Assembly: GCA_003290165.1 (NCBI GenBank)
Contig: QNQO01000515.1
Location: 496,001 to 560,000, forward strand
Source of the DNA: Berberis thunbergii
Lineage: Eukaryota > Streptophyta > Magnoliopsida > Ranunculales > Berberidaceae
DNA length: 64,000 nt
Direction: 5' to 3'
Shown here: positions 11,545-22,800 of the stretch, piece by piece
Layout: each line of letters starts with the position of its first letter
Numbering within the stretch: position 1 is the stretch's first letter
Notes under the pieces: model-generated
What the model was told of the DNA's origin: nothing
Seen by the model: only the letters and a program-made list of their open reading frames with translations
The model's database searches: none
Made by a program: the position numbers and the translations under genes

Positions 11545-12310
11545 GGTATGCAGTCCCAGCAGTGCAATGAAAGGAAGCCACTACCAACTTCCCTACCAAA
11601 ATCCATGCCTTATTTGCCTCAGCAGCAGCAGGTGCCATCTCATAGCATGCAGAATAAAATTGCATCAGCTGGAGTACAATCTACTAGTTTACCATCTCCA
11701 CTGTCATATGGTAAAAGTATGATGGACACTACTGTGTCAAATGGTGCTGGACAGAGTTGTAACATGTTACAGAGCTTGACTGGTTATTCAACTGGACAAT
11801 GTGTGCCATCAAATATCTTTGCGAGTTCTCAAAAGATGCAAGTAAGGCAACATCCAAATCCGATGGTTGCGCAACAGTAGTCCCAGATTGCACATCAGTT
11901 TATTTGCTCACAGCAGCTTCAGAATCAGATAGCAAAGCAGATGCAGTATGGAGCCTCAATTATTCAACCGTAAATCAATCACAATTATCAGCAGCTGCAT
12001 CAGCAAACCATACAACAGACAAGCCAACTGCAATCTTCTCAGCAGTCTTTTGTTCAGGCTCCGCCCAGTCTCTATTGAACCCAACCTAGTCTACATCAAA
12101 CAAAGCGGTCTTTTGCACAGTCATCTACCGACTCTGTGCATCAACAAAAATCAGCAGACTTCTGGTCAGTTGAGAGAATACGTACTACAGAAAAATTCAC
12201 AGTTCATCAGGCAACTACAGGACAGTCTGTTCTGAAACATGAGCTTCAGGGTGTCGAATCTGGTCTGAAACTAGCTAGAATGTACCATCTCAAGAAATTA
12301 GAACTCTCTA
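11545..12310 (+). pseudogene. glutamine-rich protein exon, broken (Mediator-like?)
   Basis: After a TTTCAG acceptor the frame reads GMQSQQCNERKPLPTSLPKS and continues rich in Q, S and P to a TAG at 11878. Reading on in the same frame gives more Q-rich sequence (SQIAHQFICSQQLQNQIAKQ) with further stops and then phase changes. Such composition occurs in plant MED15-type Mediator subunits and other transcription co-activators, but I see no diagnostic KIX or other domain. It is disabled by several stops, and its relation to the kinase fragment upstream is unclear. Confidence 0.5.
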
Positions 12311-12526
12311 TAGATTCAACTACTGTGTTCAAGAAAGTTAATTTAGGTTGGAAACAGAACTTTTTGTTATCAGTGTTTTGTATTATTTTCTTTTGTTATT
12401 GAAGTATGACTATTTTGATTCTATTTGAGTTTTTCATTTGAAGTTTAAAATGTGATTTCCTAATAAATAACCATTACATTTTTTGATTTGCATTGTGATC
12501 GAGTTAATTGCATATAGAAATTAATA

Positions 12527-12740
12527 CAATAGCATTTGTTAAATGCTACGTGAGAGAAGACAATAGCGTTTCTGTAACTTCAGAAACGCTATAAATAGTC
12601 AACTTACAATAGCGTTTTTAAAACGCTATGATAGACCATGTATCTATTATAGCTTCGGCAGACACAACGTTTTCTAAAATGCTATGGTATCCTACCATAG
12701 CATTTTTGAAACGCTATTAATGAGCATTTTTCTTGTAGTG
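12527..12740 (+). mobile_element. CACTA transposon terminus with subterminal repeats
   Basis: The sequence ends TTTTTCTTGTAGTG, the reverse complement of the CACTACAAGAAAA end typical of plant En/Spm (CACTA) elements. Inside it, short inverted units of the type AATAGCGTTT / AAACGCTAT recur about six times over 200 bp, as subterminal transposase-binding repeats do. No matching left terminus was found to the left, so either the element is truncated or its left end is beyond recognition. Confidence 0.8.
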
Positions 12741-12855
12741 GAAGAAACTTCAAATTGTCTTGCCAATGGGTGAAGTTAGAACCATCAAACCGATCAACCC
12801 TCACCAAGTCTTGATTCATCAACTTGATTGTAGAAACTGTAGTCTCGGTCTCCAT
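12741..12855 (-). pseudogene. Ty1/copia gag N-terminal fragment
   Basis: The minus strand from an ATG at 12855 reads METETTVSTIKLMNQ followed by VDRFDGSNFTHWQDNLKF, the start of plant copia gag (the FDGxNFxxW block). It is cut exactly where the CACTA end abuts it, so the CACTA element appears to have inserted in copia gag. It could belong to the same minus-strand copia whose pol lies at 1-1787. Confidence 0.7.
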
Positions 12856-13572
12856 AATAACGTTTTAAGTAAATGAATCAAATATGACAGAGGGCTTACA
12901 ACACGAAATTGTTTAAAACGTTATTTGCTCCCTCTCAGGATATGAGATTGCTTAAGGGAATCACAAGCAAATCATCTCTAGGATATGACAAGCCTTTTGA
13001 TTTTTGCACAAAGCAAAAGTGAAACAATCAAGTTGAGAATTAATGAACATTTTCTGACATTTCTACATCTCCAAAAGTTGTGTTTGTTTATCAACAGTTG
13101 TAACTATTCTTTATAAACAATTGTAACGATTCTTTATAAATAGTTGCAATTGTTCTTAACACAAATTATTCCTTTATATTTAACCACATACAACAAACAA
13201 CTGCATTGCAAATACCTAGGGATGAAGAAATTTACTTATTCGATAAAGTTAGATGTGAATACTAATCTTCCATCACAGAGCAAAAGTGCAAGGCTACATT
13301 ATTTAAAAAAAACACACACACACACACACATCAAATTTCCAAGACCATAAACTTGAGAAGCTAGAGTAACACGAAGAAGCTCATACAAGAAAACATACAA
13401 GTTGACAATAAGAAATATTTTGAATTTGTTCTGCAACAACAAAATTATTAATCATACAGGGTATAGTATAAAAAATGAGTGCAACACACAACGAAGCTCA
13501 TACAAGAAAACTACGTGGAGATTATAAGAAATATTTTGAATTACCCCTTGGATGTTTGGAAGAGGGAAAAAT
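12856..13572. other. intergenic sequence with small repeats
   Basis: It holds a (CA)n run at about 13311-13330, a repeated TTCTTTATAAA phrase near 13108-13145, and a duplication of about 101 bp in which the phrase AGCTCATACAAGAAAAC recurs near 13375 and 13476 followed by AAGAAATATTTTGAATT. No gene is recognised. Confidence 0.55.
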
Positions 13573-13724
13573 CTAGGATGCCTGGTACCCCTGCTTGGTG
13601 GGTGCCAACACCATTGATTTTTCATCGAGACATGTCAAGCATCGTTGATTTGCATCGAGATAAGTGTAACACTTGTCTCGATTCAAAATCAACGGTGCTG
13701 GTACCCACCAGGCACCCTAATCTT
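13573..13724. mobile_element. small foldback/MITE-like inverted repeat
   Basis: The left arm (from TAGGATGCCTGG through CATTGATTTTTCATCGAGAC) is matched by the reverse complement of the right arm (GTCTCGATTCAAAATCAACG through CAGGCACCCTAATC). The arms are about 50-60 bp around a short loop. Palindromic over 150 bp and non-coding, which suggests a foldback MITE. No clear target duplication was confirmed. Confidence 0.6.
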
Positions 13725-13967
13725 ACTCTTGGAAGAGTTCTAAATGCCTGCATAGGTTGGCCAAAAGAAAGAGTAGGATGCACTACCACACCACAATCTG
13801 AGCATCCAAAGATTCTCCAAAGTGTGTGTCATAGTTGTGTAGAGTAAATTTTTCCTTGAGCTCATCACTAGGATTGAGAAGTGTCTACACCTTTGGAAAC
13901 CCACAAGCATCCTAAATCTTGGACTTCACGATATTAATGGTGTCAAGTGGCTTCAAATTAACAACTA

Positions 13968-15638
13968 TTATTTTTTTAATGTTTTTACAAGTATATGCAC
14001 TGCAAAACTAGAACTTTTGTAAGCCACAAGTTCTGATCCATTCTTAATGTTATAATCAGTCATAGTGTGGTTGTCTTTGAGCTTATGTTGAGCATACATG
14101 AGATGTTTAATTTGCTTCCAGATTCGAAACCCTAGCTTATTCTCAACCATAATTTTGCCGTTAAACAAAGAACTAGATGGCCTAACTTGTAGATCAATGC
14201 TTGCTTTACTATTTCTAAATATTGGATCAAGAATCAACTTCAATTTCAACTCTTCATCAGTTGCACTATGAGGGCTAAAAATTGCAAATACCATAATTCG
14301 ATAAGGTGTGCCTATCCTCCAAGCATATTTCATTATGTATTATGGTTTGTTTATCAAGTGGAATACCCATTTCACTACGTACGATATCCTTGACATGCCG
14401 AATGCTCATGAAACTATAAACATTGAGAGAAAGAGAAAGAGAAAAAAGTGAAATGTTTAAAGAGAGAAAAATCGTTTTTCCCATTTCACTACGTACACTA
14501 TCCTGTTTATAGTCAAAGTGTGAAGCGAAGACGCAACGATTTGCCATGACTTGCCTTTAAGCGAAAAGCGAAGCGATGGCTTTACGCAGTAAAGTGACCC
14601 TAAAAAATGATTTTAATATTATATAAAGAATAAATATATGCATTTAGCGTGTATCAAAACTTCTAAATATATGCATTATGCTTTTCTACTAGATTTATAG
14701 GTGTTAGCTCAAGTCAATGTAAATGTTCGCATTGCTCCCTATGTTATGATGTTTGTTACCATTCACTGCAACACCATGCTTCCAACCAATGTCTTCCCGA
14801 GAATTACTCTCCCTTGCTCGACAGTTTTCTTTCATAATCAATCGCCCTAAATAAACAAAAATAACAACATTATTAATGTATAAATTATTAATGCATAGAT
14901 AATCAATGTATAAATGTGGGTTCCTTCTTTGGGGTCACGACGGTGGAAATTCTGTTGAAGCTTTGTTGAAGGTAAGAAGATTCGTATCTCGAGCAAGATC
15001 TCCAACTCCCGCTCTGTTGAAACTCTATAGTTCAACCTTGAAGCTTTAAAAAGAGAGAGAAAGAGAAAAAGTATGAGAAGAAGAAGAACGACATAAAAGG
15101 CTTTTGTTTAATGAAGCCATGGTTTTGTTGGCTTCACGCTTCAACAAAAAAACACTAAAAGCGGTGGCTTTTTGTGGCTTAAGGGTAGTGGCCCGATTTT
15201 GACCAAGGCGGAGCGAGATGTCATGACTTGGCTTGAAACAGTGGCTTTCGATGGTTTTGACTGCATTGATTTCAATAATGGACTGATCATCCAAATTGTA
15301 GAAATGGACCTAATCTCGTAGTAACCAAGTTCAAAGCTATCCTTGAGTTTGATATAGTTTTTTGGATCGAAAAGTAATTGATGATCAATGGGCGCTTTAC
15401 TCTTATCCTGGATCATGATCTGCATGTCTTTCACACGTCTTTGCATAAAAGCATGTATATATATACGAAATCGTTCATTGTCAGAAATTTCAGGATTAGA
15501 ATTTGTTTGTTGTTTGTTCTTTTCCTCGTGAATTTTGGATTCAATACTACTCCAACATACTTGTTGATTCAACGACAATTGAGTACTACTCCAACAAACT
15601 TGTTGATTCACTGATGACATTGCTACAAAAATATGCAT
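13968..15638 (-). pseudogene. degenerate polyubiquitin-like gene
   Basis: The minus strand contains at least three ubiquitin-fold repeats: near 15500-15285 (FRIYIHAFMQ...MIQDKSKAPIDHQLLF...LKDSFELGYYEI), near 14400-14300 (VKDIVRSEMGIPLDKQTIIH...LEDRHTLSNYGI) and near 14150-14000 (FNGKIMV...HKLKDNHTMTDYNIKNGSELVAY). These follow the ubiquitin spacing of a beta hairpin, the IQDKxGIPxDQQ helix and the LxDxxTLxDYNI segment, but are far from ubiquitin itself and lack a visible GG end. About 0.85 kb of low-complexity, insertion-like sequence separates the first and second folds. Either an intron-bearing ubiquitin-like gene or a decayed one; frames are not continuous. Confidence 0.65.
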
Positions 15639-15918
15639 TAAAACACCTCATTAAGCCTATATTCATAAATATCAATTGATTGGGCTGACCGAAAGTTCAA
15701 AATGTGAAATATATAGCAAGAAAACGTTATAAATATATAATAATACCTGTTGTGATTAAGCAATCTAGGAGATAAGCGAAGAGAAAATAAGGGTATGATT
15801 GACCCTTGATGAGTTGCCTAAACCCTAGTTGACGGCATTGCTAATGACCAATGGTTGTTTATTTTACATATAAAAAGGAAAAAATGATTTTTTTATTGAA
15901 TGAAAAAATATTGGTCAG

Positions 15919-17395
15919 TTAGGATTCCTTCTTATGTCCCACTAACTCTAATTGGCCCCAACTTTTTGATACCACCAATTCCCTTATTTGACACCACCAC
16001 CTCTTTTTTTTGGACTTGCTAAAGGACGCCACAAATAAAATGACCATTTTTTTCTTTCTTATTCTCTTCATCTTCTTATCCTTTTTTTTCTCTTCACAAG
16101 AACAACAACCAACAGCCCCTGCCCCACCCACTGGTAGTACCGCCCTTCCTTGCCTTCTTTATCTTATTCCCTATTCTTCTCCTATCTTTCCCTTTTTCTT
16201 CTCTTTTCTCAATAACATCCCCTGCCCTGCTGCCGGCCACACCGCCCATCCCCCACTTTATTTTTTCCTTTTGCACAGGCCTGCACGAGGATAAAATAAA
16301 AACATAGAACAAGAGACTGAAACCAAAACTTGCTAGTTTTCTAATCAATAACATAACAACAATTCAATCAAAAGGTCGAAACCAAAACTTATAATGACAA
16401 TTCTGATGTGTGAAAAAACAAATAAAAAAGAGTTCTTACAACCTTGTCCTTCTTCTTCTCATTGGATTCAGGACTGAATGCCTTTTTTACTACAACAAAC
16501 TAGTTCCCCTTTTTCCCCATCTTTTGAACATTTAACAATTCGATCTGTAACAACAACCCACAATATTGCTAATACAACTCAGATCAAATAAACCACTTTC
16601 ACACATAACTCAACTAAATAACTTCAATTCTGATTCCTTTTAGGGAGAAAAAAAAGTAAAAAAATAGAAACGCAAGGGGATGAAATGAAATTACACCCAC
16701 CCATTGACTGCATATCAAACAATTCAAAGGGGCAGTGAAAAACCCATAAACAAGAATATCCATTAACAGATCTACAACAAATAACAAGTAGAAACTCTCA
16801 TTCAAACTAAACCCAACATGAACATTCAATATTTACTCAAATTTTCCAGCTCAAACAACAAATGAAGCAATACTCAAACACTAAAATTGAAAGATATTCA
16901 ACAAAATCACCCATGACTACCTTCTCAAAAAATAAATAAACACCCCATAGATCTACAATGAAAAACAAGTCTATCGAGCCACTACAAAGGAAGGGATATT
17001 GAGAAACCAAAGACAATAGTCCTCTGCGGGACATGTTCCCCACTAGCAAATGCTTGTGTGAGGGCGAACCGAAAAAAAAAATAGAGAATAAGATGAGAAT
17101 AGGAAGAGAAGAGAAGAAAAAAAAGAGGTGTGACTTGCGAGCGGACGGGGCGAGGTGGTAATCTTGTTCCTGAGAAAGAAGAGAGAAAGATAGGGTGAGA
17201 TGGGGAGATAAATTTTTGAGTTTTGGGTTTATATTGATGGTGTCAAATAGTGGTGTTGGACAGAAAAATAGTGGTGTTAGACATAAAGGAGGGGTGGTGG
17301 TGACAAATAGAAGAATGGCGGTGTTAAAAAGTTGGGGCCAATCTTATTTTGGCGTCAATAACTCTCACACTCCAAATGTTGTTGAAGGAGTATAA
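15919..17395. mobile_element. foldback element with CACC-rich inverted ends (copy 1)
   Basis: The left end (about 15951-16010: ATTGGCCCCAACTTTTT, then GATACCACC and GACACCACCACC) is matched by the reverse complement of the right end (about 17230-17342: GGTGGTGGTGACAAATAG, GGCGGTGTT, AAAAAGTTGGGGCCAAT). The interior has a pyrimidine-rich left and purine-rich right part, giving long accidental ORFs. No transposase is visible, so it is non-autonomous. Related CACC-rich ends occur near 22650/30600 and at 34640. Confidence 0.6.
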
Positions 17396-17807
17396 AAAAA
17401 ATAAAAAAATCTACTAATTTGAGATTAACATTTGTTTTTTTTTTAATCTTTTTTTAAAGCCCTTAACCCTTCCACCCAAGATGGGTGATGGGTGACCGTT
17501 GAGCTGGCACCCCATTGGTTATTTCAGATTAAATCATTCAATTTTGGAAGGTCAGAGCCGTATTGTTCGAGTATTCTTTTTGTGTGACAAATTTGCCCCT
17601 TATAATATTAAAGGGTTGAGATTTTAAAGCAAATTTGAATCCATTAAATCTTAAAAGGTTAGGATTAATACACAAAAACTCGAGAAGTTAATTAGCATCT
17701 CGAGGCATAAAGAAAGCCCTAATATTGGTTTCATTTGAAACCGATCGATCGAATTCCTTGGTTGGTTATCTCTGGTTTCAGTGAGAGTTCGAACGATCTA
17801 TCTGGTG

Positions 17808-19733
17808 ATGTCTCCTCCTCAGAAGGGAACGGAAGCTGGTGATGCAGCAGCGAAACGCAGTTCCAAGAAACCTAAATGTATGTATGCATAATCTACTACG
17901 CACTTTTCCCCTTCCCTTTGTTTCTTGTCTTCAAATGCATGCATTGATAAACAATTTCGTAATCTGATTGACTTCGAACAACCTAACCTTGATGCAATGT
18001 GTGTGTGAGATTCTGTAGCTGCAATTTTCTTGAAAATGCAGTGCAATAGCTTGGGATAATGTTTAATGCTGGCATTGTATTGTTCCATCGAAAAGATCGC
18101 TTAACGATAGTGTAATGTAATGTGATATTGCCTCAATTTTCAGAAATCAAATCGGTTTAAAGCCTTTTTGATAGTTAAAAGAATTTTCAGAAGGAAAAAA
18201 AAAATCATTTTTTCTTCTGAGAAAGAATAAAGATTTTTTCGCAATGAGATAATATACATTGCACGAGGGATCTCAAAGAGGCATTAGAGATGATCAACAA
18301 TAATCTAAGCCAAATTACTAAAACCCCACTCCATTGAATCTAGGCCTTAAGAAGACCAATTATTTCCAAATACAAGCGGTACATCAACCAATAACTCATG
18401 GAGAATAATCCCTTTTCCCTTTAATATCCTTTAATTTTTAGTATCAACCAATAATGTAATTTTGAATGATCCACACGTTCAAGCTTTGAGCACCTCCGTG
18501 TATGACCCATGCATAACCAAGACCACTCAAAAGAGGTTGACCAAGCGACTCCACGCCTCATTAGGAAAAAGGCCACCCAATGTGTTATGTGCTGGTATTT
18601 CATATTTGCCATCTTATATTTTTGTTTTTTTCAACAACTTCACTGAGAGAATTCAAGTCATTGTATTTGGCTGGTGCCAAGTATAATGTCCAAACTCATT
18701 TTTCAATGTATTTAAATTGTGTGCTTTTGGTTGGAGTGGGAGAACATTGATGAGGCAAGAATGTGGACAGGGAGTCCTTTCTTTGCAATGGGAAAACCAC
18801 AACCATCTCTTCACATGGCTTTTCATAAGATTTGTTCTTTCTTAGTTGCTCTCCTTATGGTGGATATTGTCCTTCTTCCTTTGGAATCAAGGGAGTTCTT
18901 ACAAGTGTCGGAAATGTGAGGCCTTCTCAAGGGAAGCTTCTAAGCTTATTTGGACCATGCTTTATGCTATTTTTCAATTTGTTGGTTGGAAAGGAACAAG
19001 CAATTTTTCAAGAATGATGAGAATGATACTAGGAAAATGATGATAGGAGTGCTTGTAACTATTTGCAATGGTTTTGATCTTCTCAAGCTTTGAAGATGTG
19101 AAATTTGTATTTATATATCTTGAAAAGTCTTTAGCATATCTATTTTAGTTGTATTATCTTATTCGTGTATCGTTTGCCTCAATCAACAGAGTTTTACCTT
19201 ATTCCTTTTAAAAAAATAAGAAAGAAAAACTTCCACGTGTCTGTGTGCGTGCTTGATCCATTAATTAAGCATAATCTATTTTAGCTTGTCTGACTACTTT
19301 TTGTTACAGATTCCAGGTTTACACAGCAAGAGCTTCCTGCTTGCAAACCCATTCTAACTCCAGGATGGGTAAGCTCTTGTTACTTTCTAGGATGTGGTTG
19401 CAACAACTCCAAGAGTTTCCATAATTTCGGCGTCTTGCAGGACACTGACTTTGAACTTATAGTGCAAACTCAGCTGATATTCAATAAAAATTGTTTGTAT
19501 GGGTTGCTTCTTTATGGTTATTCACTACTGTCTGCAATTTATTAGTAAAATATAACATGTAGCGAAATAGATTCCTCATATTGTTTATTTTGTATTACAA
19601 ATATTATATATATATAAACACAATCCCATGTGTGGCACCCAACATTCGTTTCCAAACCAACACACCTACTCTTATTTGTGCAACCAGTGTGTGCATTTTG
19701 TCATTGTTGTAGTTATTATTATTATTATTATTA

Positions 19734-19811
<78 letters not shown>

Positions 19812-22800
19812 TATTATTACTTAAAAGGGTAGGAGGGCAAGGAAGCAATAGCGCACCTAGGTGAACAATACAATAAAGCAGCGAAGGAACAGTGCAGGGA
19901 AAAAAAGCAGCACTTGGATCCATGAATATAGGGTTACTGCGCTGCACTTCAAGCCTTTAACCATCCAACAATAAAAAAGGGTACCCAGCAGTTTTGTAAA
20001 CGAGCATGTCCATTTTTGGTAGGGGGAAGTCATCTTTAGGACAAGCTTTATTAAAATTTCAATTCGGAAATCAACATATACTCCAATTTTCCTGTTCCTA
20101 GATGTCATGGTAAAGAAAGGCACAAAGAGAAAAGAGATTATTCACTGAGAGCGTGTCCAGTACCACCAGTAATTCAAATGCATCTCCTTCGCCTTCCAAA
20201 GTCATTTGTAGGGAAAAATCACTAAAATCGCGAATTCTCAATTGGAATCATCTTTGTAATAGAGGTAGTATACCAAGCTCAACGGGCTAGCAGGACTGAA
20301 TGCTTAGTATGCTACCTGGAAAGAGGTATGTGGGAAAGAAGTAGTCTTTCGACTTACTTTAGATTAGAAAGCCAAGAGATGTAAGATTTCTTAGACTTTA
20401 TTATAATTCATTGCATAATAAGTACAGGAAAGATTCAAATTTTGTTAGAAGAGTAGAACAAAGCTATAATCCCGACACATTAACAACAAGAAGATACTCT
20501 TCCAATACATAAAAGTCTCAGTTGACAACAGATCTGTAAAAGGAACCTCTTTTACACTTATATGTATATATAATACTCTTTTACACTTATATATATAATA
20601 TTTATTTTATTTTATTTTATTTATTTTTTTAAAACTATCATTACAAAAATTTTCAGGTCATTACGACATTCCTCTTTGTTGGTGTTATATTTGTCCCAAT
20701 TGGCCTTGCCTCCTTGTTTGCATCACAGAAGGTAATACATTCTATTGACATCTTTTTTCTTTTTGAAGGTTGAGCAGGGTTTATAAATTTTAAGGTTGAT
20801 ATCTATACTTCTACAATATTTCTCATGTAGGTGGTAGAAATTGTCGACCGCTATGATACAGCTTGCGTCCCCCGAGATTACAGTGCGAACAAATTGGCTT
20901 TTATACAAGACAGTCAAACCAACAAGACCTGCACTAGGACTTTAGTTGTGAGTCTGATTTCCTTCAATTCTTTGGTCATTTAGAAGAGTTTTCTATTATG
21001 ATAAATGTGTTAACCTCATGCATTCTCCTAGGTTCCAAGGCACATGAGTGGTCCAGTATATGTTTATTATCAACTTGATAACTACTACCAGAATCATCGT
21101 CGGTGAGTAGTATTCTATCAGTTGATAGTCGTCTGTGTATTCCTTGGTATTTAAACTTGTTCAACTAGTTTTTCTTGTTTGGAGAAGATGGCTAATATCT
21201 GTATAGCAATCTTAGTGGTTGCAATTGAAACAATCCTTAATTACTTGATCACTTAAGCGAATAGAATGATTTGTCATTCGATAATTTCAACATGTATATC
21301 ACTATTAAAAATCAAGTTTAGGTTCTAATTGTGGCGAATAATATAAACCCGAAAAAGCTTGTGATTAATATGTTATTTTGTAAGCTCTTTGTAGTTTTGA
21401 AGTAATCACAGATAGTGACCTGCAAATCTTATTATATGTGGGTCACTTGTATACTTTCTTTGATTTCAATGCCTTCATATTACTTTTAGGATTTTTGTTG
21501 TCCTTTATTTTCCCAAGCATGGATCTACATCATCAATTCGATCTTGGGTGACAATCGAATCTCAACTGTAGATAAGCTTGAGAGTTAATAAAAACTATCA
21601 CATTTGCAGACTATTCACGACCCATGCCTAGCACACTTCCCATTAGTTTCATTGTTACCTGAAAGTCAGAATTCATGTTTGCAATTTTGCATGCATTTGA
21701 TGCACTGATCATCGTTTCTAGCTCATATTAGCATACTGAAACCATCCTTAATTACTTGATCACTTGAGTGAATAGAGTGATTTGTCATTTGATAATTTCA
21801 ACATGTATATCACTATTAAAAATCAAGTTTAGGTTCTAATTGTGGCGAATAATATCAACCCAAAAAAGCTTGTGATTAATATGTTCTTTTATGAGCTCTT
21901 TGTAGTTTTGAAGTAATCACAAATAATGACCTGCAAATCCTATTATATGTGGGTCACTTGTACACTTTCTTTGACTTCCACGTCTTCATATTACTTTTGG
22001 GATTTTTGTTGTCCATTATTTTCCCAAGCATGAATCTACATCATCAATTTGATCTTGGGTGACAATCGAATCTCAACTGAAGAAATGTTTGAGAGTTAAT
22101 AAAAACTATCACATTTGCAAACTACATGACCCATGCCTAGCACACTTCCCATTAGTTTCATTGTTACTTGAAAGTCAGAATTCATGTTTGCAATTTTGCA
22201 TGCATTTGACGTATTGATCATCGTTTCTAGCTCATATTAGCATGTTGAAACCATCTCTATTGTGTTAGCATACCTTCAGCACATCAACCTAGTGTAGCTC
22301 ATGTTTGCTTGTCTTGGACATGTTGAACTTGTGTCTGTAGCAACTATTGCCATACTTGCGGTTTGTTTGTTTCGTGTCTTTATCTCAAGTTTTCATGCCT
22401 TCGGCATACTAATCATATTGACATTGCTTCTATTTTCATCAAAAAGTTGGAGTTTCGAAACTAAAAGTACATTCCATTTGGGCCTATTTTCCTTTACTAT
22501 TTACATATTGCTTTACCAATCATGCCATTTAAATCAACCTCAAACTTTATTATAAAAAAATAAAATAAAAAATAAAACCCTTTAGCGAAAGCTGGGTTGT
22601 TGCTTCTCTCACATAGATGTCAATCAAGACAGCGGATAACAACATCTACATTAATATTATTTGAGGCACCACACCTTTCATGTTTCTAAGAGGCACCTCA
22701 CTGACCCTCACTCTCCAACTTTTCTCCTCATCTCTTCATTCTAATTTCTCTTCCTCCCTCCATTTCTAACACTTAAACCAATTCATTCACTCTCTCTTCT

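Noticed and set aside
12527..12740. Repeated AATAGCGTTT/AAACGCTAT palindromes as a regulatory array
   Set aside because: They are better explained as CACTA subterminal repeats because they end at a CACTA-type terminus.
16010..16354. Membrane-like hydrophobic ORFs on both strands
   Set aside because: They come from pyrimidine-rich foldback sequence; no family match and no coding bias.
18421..19040. ORFs in ALIS intron 1 as a nested gene
   Set aside because: Short, overlapping on both strands and without recognisable motifs.
19628..19947. Open frames of long poly-I and poly-Y on both strands
   Set aside because: They are translations of the (ATT)n microsatellite in ALIS intron 2.
22301..22555. 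84-residue hydrophobic ORF in ALIS intron 5
   Set aside because: T-rich non-coding sequence; no splice or family support.
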